From the NCBI RefSeq assembly GCF_019977755.1, contig NZ_AP025144.1, forward strand, positions 2,542,001 to 2,606,000: a stretch of DNA of 64,000 nucleotides, written 5' to 3'. A program made the position numbers and the translations under genes. The stretch is from Vibrio penaeicida (lineage in GTDB: Bacteria; Pseudomonadota; Gammaproteobacteria; Enterobacterales; Vibrionaceae). The notes beneath the pieces were generated by a model. It saw only the letters and a list, made by a program, of their open reading frames with translations. It did no database searches and was not told the origin of the DNA. Every line of letters begins with the position of its first letter. The stretch's first letter is position 1. Below are positions 16,713 through 25,297 of this stretch, piece after piece.

Positions 16713-19365
16713 CCACCATATCGATTATTTTCTGATCATCAAACTCGTGAGCGAATTTAACGACACGTTCTGTAAACTCAGGGAAGTCGGTCGCAAGAGG
16801 CTGCACCATCTCTTGGATATCATCGATAAAACCATCGACGGCTAACGTTCGAATATTGGAAAGCACTTCCCCGCTAGGTACTCTAATTTCCCCTTCTACT
16901 TCAATAGATTGTGACTGCAATGCTACTGCGCCATTCATCACCCTACTCACGTTAGTATAGGCGAGGAATCTTTTAAGCTCTTCAATAAGGCTATCTCTAT
17001 CAACAGGTTTCGTGATGTAACCTTCACAGTGCTTTATGTGACTTTCGAGTGACTCTGATAATGCAGACGCTGTTACTGCAATGATTGGAATATCCTGATA
17101 ACGAGGGTCATCCTTCAATATTTCAGAGGCTTCTCGACCATCCATATTGGGCATTTTTATGTCCATCAAAATTAGATCAGGTGTACTCTTCTCTACTCTT
17201 TCTAGCATTTGGATGCCATCGTCCGCATAGTCAATCGTGAATGGGAAATCCGTTAAGAACTGAGCCAGAATTTCTTGGTTGTAATCCACATCATCCGCTA
17301 TCAAAATTTTGGCTGGTTCAAATGAAACAATGAGGTTTTCATCTACTGGAGCATCTTCTCCTTCAATGGCTGTAGCTGGCTTAACCAATGGCAGAGTTAC
17401 GGTAAACGTTGTACCTGAACCAAACTCACTGGAGACCGAAATTTGCCCACCCAACAATTCAATTATTTGTTTGCTAATAGCAAGACCTAAACCTGTCCCA
17501 CCAAAGCGGCTTTCCGTTGCTTCTGCCTGTTCAAATGACCCAAATATTTTGTCTATCTGGTCTTTTTTGATCCCTATCCCTGTATCTTCTATCTCAAATT
17601 CCAACCTAAAGTCTTCTTCAACGGGAATGGCTCGAGCCGTAACCTTCACATAACCTTGCGTGGTGAACTTTACGGCATTACCAATCAGGTTGATGAACAC
17701 TTGCCTTAGTCGATTTTCGTCCATGAGCAGGCTTTCAGGCATGCCTTTTTCAATTTCATAGATAAGTGCAAGATTACTACTGGTTGCCTTGTGGTCGAAC
17801 ATATCGTGCAACTCTTCAAACATTTTGGGTACAGATGTCGGCGCCATATGAAACTCTAGTTTACCGGCTTCCACTTTTGATAAGTCCAAAACGTCATTAA
17901 TAAGATGAAGAAGAGCTTTGCCTGAAGTTCTGATTTTATTAATGAAGTTGAGCTTTTTAGGATTGGCTTCTTCCGAATGAAGAATTTCAGAAAACCCAAG
18001 AATCGCATTCATCGGAGTGCGAATTTCATGGGACATATTTGCCAAAAACTCCGACTTAGCTCGGTTCGCTTTTTCAGCGCCTTCTTTGGCTTTCTCCATT
18101 TCATTAACTGCATGGCGTAACTCTTCAGTTCTTAACATCACCCGATCTTCCAGCTCTTCATTGAGCTTTCTCACTTTTCTTTCAGCGACATCTCGCTCCT
18201 GAATCTTCAAATTTAGCTCGGTGATGTTGTCTTTTATGGCGCTTTGCATGAAATAAAAATTACGGGCTAACTCACCAAATTCGTCACGTCGGGTAATGTT
18301 GATTTTGTGATTGATGTTTCCGTTAGCAATCGCACTAAAATCTTTAATTAGTTGGGATATAGGCTCAATGAAAGAACGCGCCATTAATATTGCAATCGCA
18401 GCAGCTAACAAAACGAGTACCAAACCAGAAACAATCAGTAACACAGCAACACGCTTAGTGGCATCTTCTATCACTTGCTGAGAAATAGAGGTAACCAAAT
18501 ACCCAAGTACAACACCTTTATCTTTTATCGTGGAGGCGAGCCCCGTGTGAATTTGTCCATCAATGTCTTTAAGATCTAACTGTTTTTTTCCTGTACCAAT
18601 GCGAATATCGTCCTCAAGCTTTGTAAACAAATTAGAACCGTCAATCCGATTTCTAGATTCGTCGTATAGCGAAATTTCTACCCCTAGATCCACTTCTTGA
18701 ATCGCCAAATCAAAATCCCAGCTCCTTTGCAATACCAGTACACCACCATTATCGAGCTCGAAGCTGTAGCTAATGCCTATACTGCCGTCCGACAGTGTTG
18801 TTAATTCCGTACGAGGAGAACCGACGAATTTCTTAGGAAAGTTAAGAATGGGTTCGATGTCTTTTTTACGCAGAAAGTTACGCGAGTCCCAGCGAATCAA
18901 GGTCGTTTCATTGATGATGATCCCGTCTAATTGACCATTAAATTGCGCATAGAGATAGTTAACATTTTCATCAAAAACGGGAGAAGAAGAGTTAGGATCA
19001 GCCGGTAAATAAATCGCATAGCTGGAAATATCGTAAAGGCGTGAAAACTCAAGTAGGTACTCGCGAACATCTGGATAGAAAGTGAGTACACCGATAAAAT
19101 CTTCAGCGGTAAAAATGCTACCTCGCTCAACACCCATTAAGAATTGTGTAGAGCCGCTATTGCGAAACGCTTCATATTGGCGATGAATATGAGGGAAATC
19201 ATCTGAAATTCGTCTTTGTAGAGAACTCGTGGCGTTATGCAAACGCGCCTCGTTTTGACGATTTATTTCACTTCTCATCAACACATTAGAAGCGACAATC
19301 GAAAGCACGATTGTGAGTGCAACCAACAGTGGAGTAAAAACAAAAAGTTTGGTTTTAAAGGTCAT
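16687..19365 (-). CDS. Hybrid sensor histidine kinase
   Basis: An 892-residue inner-membrane protein. TM1 is at about 8-28, followed by a roughly 280-residue periplasmic sensor and TM2 at about 312-336. HAMP and a coiled coil come next, then HisKA with His near 444 (MSHEIRTPMNAIL) and HATPase (NLIGNAVKFT, DTGIGI, GTGLGLAIS). The receiver has Asp near 734 (LILMDIKMPNMDG). The last 90 residues show no HPt motif. Its start overlaps the stop of the upstream periplasmic binding protein gene (ATGA type), so the binding protein is probably its ligand-bound partner, as LuxP is for LuxQ and TorT for TorS. Confidence 0.92.
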   Translation of the reverse strand: MTFKTKLFVFTPLLVALTIVLSIVASNVLMRSEINRQNEARLHNATSSLQRRISDDFPHIHRQYEAFRNSGSTQFLMGVERGSIFTAEDFIGVLTFYPDVREYLLEFSRLYDISSYAIYLPADPNSSSPVFDENVNYLYAQFNGQLDGIIINETTLIRWDSRNFLRKKDIEPILNFPKKFVGSPRTELTTLSDGSIGISYSFELDNGGVLVLQRSWDFDLAIQEVDLGVEISLYDESRNRIDGSNLFTKLEDDIRIGTGKKQLDLKDIDGQIHTGLASTIKDKGVVLGYLVTSISQQVIEDATKRVAVLLIVSGLVLVLLAAAIAILMARSFIEPISQLIKDFSAIANGNINHKINITRRDEFGELARNFYFMQSAIKDNITELNLKIQERDVAERKVRKLNEELEDRVMLRTEELRHAVNEMEKAKEGAEKANRAKSEFLANMSHEIRTPMNAILGFSEILHSEEANPKKLNFINKIRTSGKALLHLINDVLDLSKVEAGKLEFHMAPTSVPKMFEELHDMFDHKATSSNLALIYEIEKGMPESLLMDENRLRQVFINLIGNAVKFTTQGYVKVTARAIPVEEDFRLEFEIEDTGIGIKKDQIDKIFGSFEQAEATESRFGGTGLGLAISKQIIELLGGQISVSSEFGSGTTFTVTLPLVKPATAIEGEDAPVDENLIVSFEPAKILIADDVDYNQEILAQFLTDFPFTIDYADDGIQMLERVEKSTPDLILMDIKMPNMDGREASEILKDDPRYQDIPIIAVTASALSESLESHIKHCEGYITKPVDRDSLIEELKRFLAYTNVSRVMNGAVALQSQSIEVEGEIRVPSGEVLSNIRTLAVDGFIDDIQEMVQPLATDFPEFTERVVKFAHEFDDQKIIDMVDDYINERP

Positions 19366-20408
19366 TCAGCCTTCCAGCTATTTACTAGATTCTTTCGTAA
19401 AAAATGAGCAACATTTTCTTGATTGACGACGACCGCGCCAATATTCACCACCTCAGGAAGCAGGGTGATACCAATGGATGAGATATCATTGGCTACCGGA
19501 ATATCCTCGTCTACTCGATTGTGGTAGTCCTCCAACAAGGAAATGGAGAGATAACTCATCATGGCTGTTTTCGCGACGATCGAGGAATCAATCACACCGC
19601 CTTCAATAAATTCGAGCACCGTGTCCTCTCGATCATGAACCACTATTGCTAAGTCTTTGTCCATTAATCCAAGCTGACCTATCGCATTTCCTATCCCTAC
19701 ACCAGAGCTGGAGTTCAGCCCTATTAACCCGCTAATATCTGGGTGATCACGCAAGAGCTTCATGGTGACTTGACTCGCTTGATCGGTATTGGTTTTATCG
19801 TCCACTTCGGCAACGATTTCCCATTCCGTATTTTTTAACCCATCGATGACGCCTTGTTTTTTTAAGGCTGTATTACTGGCTAAATTAAGAACTAAACCGA
19901 GCTTACCTTTGTTGCCACCAATACGTACGAGCTCGCGGGCGGTTAGGAGACCTGCCTGATAGTTGTCCAGACCAATGTAAGTATTGGCATTGTGGTTTTC
20001 AGGCGCCGCTTCAATAGCAATAACTTCAATGCCTTTCTTTCTTGCTTCCACTATCAATGGCAAAACATTATCTACCCAGAGAGGGACGATAATGCCGTCA
20101 GGATTGGCGGCAATAGCGGTTTCCATCGCTTTATATTGAGCATTCCAATCCGGCCCCTGCGGTCCTAGCGTGGCAATATTCACATTCAGTTTCTTGCTGG
20201 CGTATTTAAATCCTAACTTGATATCACGAACATAAGGATGAGCTAAAAAAGCGCCTACAAAATAATAGGTTCGTTTGCTGTTTTCTTCTGCGATCACATT
20301 GGGGATAGAAAAGACAAGCAAAAGAGCAGGCGCTATGAGAATTCGCGCCAAGGCTTGTTTAACAAGAGCTATCAGCATAGTAAGTTCCATCTCAATCATA
20401 CCTTTCAT
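19362..20408 (-). CDS. Sugar-type periplasmic binding protein, likely co-sensor
   Basis: Up to 348 residues; ATG 20378 (MLIALVKQAL) is an alternative start with a GGA ribosome site. A signal sequence ends near SIPNVIAEENS. The body is a type I periplasmic binding fold (YYFVGAFLAHPYVRDIKLGFKYASKKLNV, DGIIVPLWVD, GLDNYQAGLLTARELV, GLIGLNSSSGVGIGNAI, HDREDTVLEFIEGG) related to RbsB/TorT/LuxP. There are no ABC permease or ATPase genes next to it; instead it is fused in operon to a hybrid kinase. It therefore probably senses a sugar-like or signalling ligand rather than feeding transport. The ligand is unknown. Confidence 0.87.
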   Translation of the reverse strand: MKGMIEMELTMLIALVKQALARILIAPALLLVFSIPNVIAEENSKRTYYFVGAFLAHPYVRDIKLGFKYASKKLNVNIATLGPQGPDWNAQYKAMETAIAANPDGIIVPLWVDNVLPLIVEARKKGIEVIAIEAAPENHNANTYIGLDNYQAGLLTARELVRIGGNKGKLGLVLNLASNTALKKQGVIDGLKNTEWEIVAEVDDKTNTDQASQVTMKLLRDHPDISGLIGLNSSSGVGIGNAIGQLGLMDKDLAIVVHDREDTVLEFIEGGVIDSSIVAKTAMMSYLSISLLEDYHNRVDEDIPVANDISSIGITLLPEVVNIGAVVVNQENVAHFLRKNLVNSWKAE

Positions 20409-20527
20409 TCAGTATAGACAGTCATCACGCATTATGTGTAAATTACCAATAGATTGAACATGTTGAGCTGTTAAAGAAAAATATTCACTTTGCTGCCAGG
20501 AAGCTTTGACGGTACATCAGGCACAAA

Positions 20528-20553
20528 AAAACCCGCTTAGCTAAGCGGGTTTT
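20528..20553 (-). terminator. Terminator of the TAXI gene
   Basis: A 26-bp perfect palindrome, AAAACCCGCTTAG plus its complement, followed by T's on the minus strand. Confidence 0.9.
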
Positions 20554-20572
20554 GACTAAAAAGCGATATGAT

Positions 20573-21534
20573 TTATTTCACTAAGCCAGCTTCTTTGTAG
20601 TATTTTGCTGCACCAGCATGAAGAGGCGCAGATAAACCATCTTTTGCCATTTCTTCTTTTTTCAGGTTGTTGAATGCAGGGTGAAGGCGCTTAAAGGTAT
20701 CGAAGTTTTCGAATACCGCTTTCACGATTTCATATACCACTTTCTCTTTTACGTCAGTAGAACTTACGAACGTTGCACCCACACCAAACGTTTGTACATC
20801 TTCCGCATTACCACGGTACATACCACCTGGGATGGTTGCTACGCGGTAGAAGCTGTTGTCGGCAATAAGTTTCGCTACAGCAGGACCGCTTACTTCTACA
20901 ATCACACTGTCACAAGATGTTGTTGCTTCTTTAATTGCTCCACTTGGGTGACCAACTGTGTAGATCATTGCGTCAATTTTGTTGTCACAAAGCGCTTTAG
21001 ACTGCTCAGACGCTTTCAGCTCTGAGGCAAGTTTAAAGTCTTTCATTGTCCAACCTAGCTCGCCCATCAGTACTTCCATCGTACCGCGCTGACCTGAACC
21101 TGGGTTACCAATGTTTACTCGCTTACCTTTAAGATCTTCAAATGTCTTAATGCCTGCATCTGCACGTGCTACGACAGTAAACGGTTCTGGGTGTACAGAA
21201 AATACAGCACGAAGATCCTTAAATGGACCTTTGTCTTCAAACTTACTTGAACCATTGTATGCATGATACTGCCAATCTGATTGAGCAATACCCAAATCCA
21301 ACTCACCAGCACGAATCGTGTTGATGTTATAAACCGAACCACCAGTACTCTCTACAGAAGGTCTTTACGCCCTTTATTCACCAGACGACAAATAGCGCCT
21401 CCCGTTGGGTAGTAAACACCTGTAACGCCACCTGTACCAATAGTTACAAAGTCATCAGCTGCGTTCGCGGTTGTTGCTAAACCCAATGCACCAGTCAACC
21501 CCATCACAACACAAGCCGTTTTCAAGAACGTCAT
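20573..21534 (-). pseudogene. TAXI-family TRAP solute-binding protein, frameshifted
   Basis: Two reading frames together make one TAXI protein. The 5' part (21352..21534, starting [10 protein letters not shown] with AAGGAAAGGGAT upstream) has a signal peptide ending TANAADD, then [27 protein letters not shown], and stops at TAG 21352. The 3' part continues in another frame at [21 protein letters not shown] and runs to 20573. Between GRK and SVES only eight bases remain. From my memory of the family (GRK-EHGIRC-SVES) 21 are expected, suggesting a 13-base deletion. TAXI proteins bind acidic solutes for TRAP importers; no TRAP permease gene lies nearby. It could be true inactivation or an assembly error. 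The downstream internal ATG (21301) would lack export. Confidence 0.85.
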
Positions 21535-21676
21535 ATCCCTTTCCTTCTGTTGGTTAGCATGCAACACACATGCGTTTCTGTCTCTGGAAACATAGTTCCG
21601 TTTACGTAAGTTTTACAACTTTAACAAATAACATAGTCTAATTTAGTATGCGAAATTTTCATCTTAAAACATGAAG

Positions 21677-22495
21677 TTATTCGTCACATCTCAATATTGA
21701 CTCAAATTCTTTAGCATTGATCACATTCAGGTTGAGTGCGTTTGCTTGCTGAACAAGTTGAGCGACTTGGTACTCGTTTCCCGGAGACAATTCTCCATTT
21801 GGTAAAAAATGATTATTTTCAAACCCAACCCGTGCATCTCCACCTAATAACATAGCAGAGATAAGGCACTGCTGTTCCAATCGCCCAAAAGCGCACACGC
21901 CCCAAGCAATATCCGAATTAAGAAGCTGTGGAGTCAACATGGGTAATAAGTCAGCGGGTTGAGATTCTAATTGTTTGTGGTAGCGCCCAAGAACAATCAA
22001 TAAATGCTGGTTCGTATTGGGGATAATTTGTCGGTTGAGCAAATCAAAGTAGCGCGTGAGATCCGTTTGATCATAAACAATCCACTGTATGAGAATGTTT
22101 TGTTGGTTGGCTAAGCTGAAAAAGTCTCGCGCTGTCGCTTCAGACGCTTTATTTGGAATCAGTTCTTTGATGGCACACGAAACTGCGGGCGGACGGACTT
22201 TTTCAATTAAGATCATTTGTTCTGTTGGTGAAAACTGCCCAACAGCTTCCGTGGTCAATTGAATCAGAATTTGATTCCCTAATTCAGCCTTGAGTTCAGA
22301 AAGCAGAGCAGCGTTTTCTCGTATCCCAAGTGTATGCTTTCCCTCTAACGTTCGAGCATGCACATGTGCCATCGCTGCGCCAGCTTGCGCGCTGGCTTTC
22401 ACATCTTTAACAACATCTTCTATAGATATTGGGATATTAGGGTGATCGCCCTTCATCTTTCGTGCGCCATTTGGAGCAACGATTATGGCTGGCAT
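21677..22495 (-). CDS. BKACE family (DUF849) beta-keto acid cleavage enzyme
   Basis: A 272-residue TIM-barrel protein with the family start (IIVAPNGARKMKGDHPNIPIS) and zinc-ligand motif HVHAR near 46-50. Further features are the ITTEAVGQFSPTEQ-like stretch (LIQLTTEAVGQFS) and GGDARVGFENNHFLPNGE near the C terminus, where the conserved Glu lies. BKACE enzymes condense a beta-keto acid with acetyl-CoA to give acetoacetate and a CoA ester; the substrate varies. It overlaps the aminotransferase stop by 13 bases, so a pathway from an amino-acid-type substrate through a beta-keto acid is plausible (inference). Confidence 0.88.
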   Translation of the reverse strand: MPAIIVAPNGARKMKGDHPNIPISIEDVVKDVKASAQAGAAMAHVHARTLEGKHTLGIRENAALLSELKAELGNQILIQLTTEAVGQFSPTEQMILIEKVRPPAVSCAIKELIPNKASEATARDFFSLANQQNILIQWIVYDQTDLTRYFDLLNRQIIPNTNQHLLIVLGRYHKQLESQPADLLPMLTPQLLNSDIAWGVCAFGRLEQQCLISAMLLGGDARVGFENNHFLPNGELSPGNEYQVAQLVQQANALNLNVINAKEFESILRCDE

Positions 22496-23826
22496 ACTGC
22501 CTCCAATGAAAACAGTCGGCTAAAGGTTGCTTGTAGTTTTTCAACCAATTCTGATACTTGCGGTTGTGTCATGATGAAGTGTGGCGCCAACAACACGTGA
22601 TGACCATTTTGACCATCGATGGTGCCTTTCATTGGGTAGCACATTAGCCCCTCTTCCATCGCCATTTTCTTCACCTTTTTTTCCAATTGGCTATTTGAAG
22701 AAAAAGGCATTTTCGTTTTTTTATCCTCGACAAATTCAATACCAATGAATAATCCTCTTCCTCTAATATCACCTATATTTGGGTGATCACTAAACGCTTC
22801 ATTCAGCTTTTCAAAAAGCAAATCACTCGTGACCTGAACATCTGAAACGCTGTTTCCTTCAACAATTTCATTGATTGTCGCCAATGCGGCAGCGCAAGCC
22901 ATTGGGTGCGCATTGAATGTATGCCCATGTTGAAAATAACCGGAACCATTGGCGATGGTTCTGTAGATCTGGCTGCTCGCAATGGCTGCGCCAATGGGTT
23001 GATATCCACCACCGAGACCTTTCGCAACAGTCACAATATCGGGTACGATCCCCTCTTGTTCAAATGCATAAAATGACCCTGTTCTGCCTACTCCACACAT
23101 CACCTCATCTAAAATCAGTAACACATCGTACTGGCTGCAAATTTCACGTATACGAGCAAAATACCCCTCTACAGGCACCAATGCACCCGCTGTCGCCCCA
23201 ACCACTGTTTCCGCGACAAACGCCATCACATTCTCTGCACCCACTTCAAGAATCTTATTTTCTAGTTCGTTTGCGACACGTTGCCCATATTCAAATTCGG
23301 ACTCACTTTCCAGCCTATCTCGATATGGATAACACGGGGAAATGTGATGCGTCGTTTTCAGCAACGGTCGAAATGGAGCGCGACGCCATTCATTGCCACC
23401 AACGCCAAGCGCACCTAACGTATTTCCGTGATAACTCTGTTGGCGCGCAATAAACTGAGATTTACTCCCCTGACCTTTTTCCAAATAGTATTGGCGCGCA
23501 AGTTTCAGTGCCGATTCAACGGCTTCTGACCCACCACTAACAAGGTAAACATGGTTAAGTGAGCTAGGACTTACAGACACCAATGTATCGGCTAATCTTT
23601 CTGCAACATCGGTTGTAAAGAAGCCACTGTGAGCAAATGGTAATGCCTCCATTTGTCGCATCATGGCATTCTTAATTTTTTGGTTGTTATGACCGAGGTT
23701 AGAGACCGCTGCTCCGCCACACGCATCTAAATAACGCTTGCCATTTTGATCGTAAAGATAGATGCCTTGCCCATTTTTCACTGTGGGAGGTACGTGGTGG
23801 CAATGTCGGTGAATGAGATGAGTCAT
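22483..23826 (-). CDS. Class-III PLP-dependent aminotransferase
   Basis: A 447-residue fold-type I aminotransferase of the omega-amino acid/acetylornithine class. Motifs are the substrate/PLP entry (YLDACGGAAVSNLGHNN), LILDEVMCGVGRTG with the PLP-binding Asp, and VAKGLGGGYQP with the Schiff-base Lys near 269. It would convert an omega-amine or beta-amino acid to an aldehyde or keto acid with pyruvate or 2-oxoglutarate. AAGGA precedes the ATG. It is co-transcribed with the BKACE gene and divergent from a LysR gene, which probably regulates both. Confidence 0.92.
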   Translation of the reverse strand: MTHLIHRHCHHVPPTVKNGQGIYLYDQNGKRYLDACGGAAVSNLGHNNQKIKNAMMRQMEALPFAHSGFFTTDVAERLADTLVSVSPSSLNHVYLVSGGSEAVESALKLARQYYLEKGQGSKSQFIARQQSYHGNTLGALGVGGNEWRRAPFRPLLKTTHHISPCYPYRDRLESESEFEYGQRVANELENKILEVGAENVMAFVAETVVGATAGALVPVEGYFARIREICSQYDVLLILDEVMCGVGRTGSFYAFEQEGIVPDIVTVAKGLGGGYQPIGAAIASSQIYRTIANGSGYFQHGHTFNAHPMACAAALATINEIVEGNSVSDVQVTSDLLFEKLNEAFSDHPNIGDIRGRGLFIGIEFVEDKKTKMPFSSNSQLEKKVKKMAMEEGLMCYPMKGTIDGQNGHHVLLAPHFIMTQPQVSELVEKLQATFSRLFSLEAVCQP

Positions 23827-23870
23827 GGCGAATCCTTACGTGCCTTATTTGGCTTGTTTAATTTCTGAAT

Positions 23871-23946
23871 GCTTAACTTTCGGTTGCTTAACTTTTCGTT
23901 TGCTTAGCTTATGATCACTTAGCTTCGGCTTACTTAGCCTCTGACT
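23871..23946. repeat. Five degenerate 15-bp tandem repeats
   Basis: Units start at 23871, 23886, 23902, 23917 and 23932 (lengths 15, 16, 15, 15, 15) on the pattern (G/A)CTTA(A/G)CTT followed by about six variable bases. They lie between the aminotransferase and LysR start codons. A 77-codon minus-strand frame across them is Lys-rich and repeat-driven, and I do not accept it as a gene. Confidence 0.6.
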
Positions 23947-24098
23947 AATTAATAACCAAGATAAAGCTTTGCGATTTCCCGACAAGCGAATTATTCTCAC
24001 TAGTATGAGTAAATGGAATAATGGTGATTCACCTTTAAATCTAATCTCTAAAATCTTAAGTAAGCAGAAGTTGTTCACCCATACGGAAAGTAGCCACC

Positions 24099-24980
24099 AT
24101 GCAGTTAACCAAACACCTGCCCTCTAGCCGAGCGCTTCAAGCCTTTATTGTTGCCGCAAGGTGCCTCAGCTTTTCGGAGGCAGCCAAACAGCTTTACGTA
24201 ACCCAAGGGGCAATAAGTAAACAAATTCAATTACTTGAAACTCAGCTTGGGCAAGCCCTATTTATCCGAAAAGGAAGTGGATTGGTACTGACAGAAGCGG
24301 GAAACCAGTACCTCAGTAAAGTCGTACCAGGCATAGAAGCCATTCAGACAGCCAGTGCCGAAATGCAACAAACCCATTCGGAAACAAACTTACTGCAACT
24401 TAATGTGTCCCCTTCTGTTGCCAACCTTTGGCTTCTGCCTGAAATAGACAAGCTTCTCGCACAAAATCAGCGCTTAAGAATATCGGTTAACACTGGGGAT
24501 GGGCGGTTACCCAAGGGAGGGATAGATGCTGATGTTTCAATTCGTTGCCTACCAATAGCCAAGCACTATGAGCATTCGGAATGGCTATTTCAAGAAAAGC
24601 TCATCTTAGTTGCTAATCCAAGCGTTGGTAACCTAAGTTCAATAGATGAAGTACTCAGCTTACCCCTGCTCCCCCAATCGACCCGCCCTCAGCTTTGGGA
24701 GCTGATGCTGAACAAAAGCCAGACTCAAATTTCGCCCAATTATTACCCTGTCGCATTTGAACATTTTTATATGTCTTTGCCTTTGTTGGCACGAAACTGT
24801 GGAGTTGCCCTTTTGCCCGATTTTATGGTGAGAAAAGAACTCGATTCTGGAGCGCTCATAAACCCGCTCGATCTAAGCTTCGACAGCCCTTATGGCTATT
24901 ACTTGATTTGCCCAAGCTATAAGTTGAGTGAACCTCACATTACCTCATTCATTCGCTGGATTCGGTCACTGGAGCGATAA
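24099..24980 (+). CDS. LysR-family transcriptional regulator (GcvA-like)
   Basis: A 293-residue regulator. The N-terminal winged HTH (about 8-66) reads RALQAFIVAARCLSFSEAAKQLYVTQGAISKQIQLLE. The C-terminal periplasmic-binding-like effector domain (about 95-290) follows the GcvA/AmpR subgroup pattern. It is transcribed away from the aminotransferase-BKACE operon and probably controls it in response to a pathway metabolite. The ribosome site is weak. Confidence 0.9.
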   Translation: MQLTKHLPSSRALQAFIVAARCLSFSEAAKQLYVTQGAISKQIQLLETQLGQALFIRKGSGLVLTEAGNQYLSKVVPGIEAIQTASAEMQQTHSETNLLQLNVSPSVANLWLLPEIDKLLAQNQRLRISVNTGDGRLPKGGIDADVSIRCLPIAKHYEHSEWLFQEKLILVANPSVGNLSSIDEVLSLPLLPQSTRPQLWELMLNKSQTQISPNYYPVAFEHFYMSLPLLARNCGVALLPDFMVRKELDSGALINPLDLSFDSPYGYYLICPSYKLSEPHITSFIRWIRSLER

Positions 24981-25297
24981 AAGCAGCGTGCCTTATAGCG
25001 TATTTTTTGTATAAATGAAGACTTAATTTAAAATAACTTTATATTAACTTTTCATTTTCACATACAGATCAACATTACGTACCGTTTACATTCATATCAG
25101 TTACATTCTCACTGCCTTGTGATCCTAATCTGAAGATATTTTCAGTTTACCGCATTTAAGACCGATATATTTATAAGGAATGGTTGCATATTAATTTAAA
25201 CAACCACTCCTCTAACAATAAATGCACTGGTTCACACTAGATGAGACATAGAATCTCACGGTGTGCGCAAACAGATAAACGTCAATTGGCAGAAATT

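Noticed and set aside
23871..23946. Possible CRISPR-like array
   Set aside because: The units are contiguous, degenerate and only 15 bp, with no spacers and no cas genes.
23845..24078. 77-codon minus-strand frame with Lys-rich five-residue repeats
   Set aside because: The repeats come from the 15-bp tandem array in a divergent promoter region, one unit is 16 bp, and no ribosome site is present.
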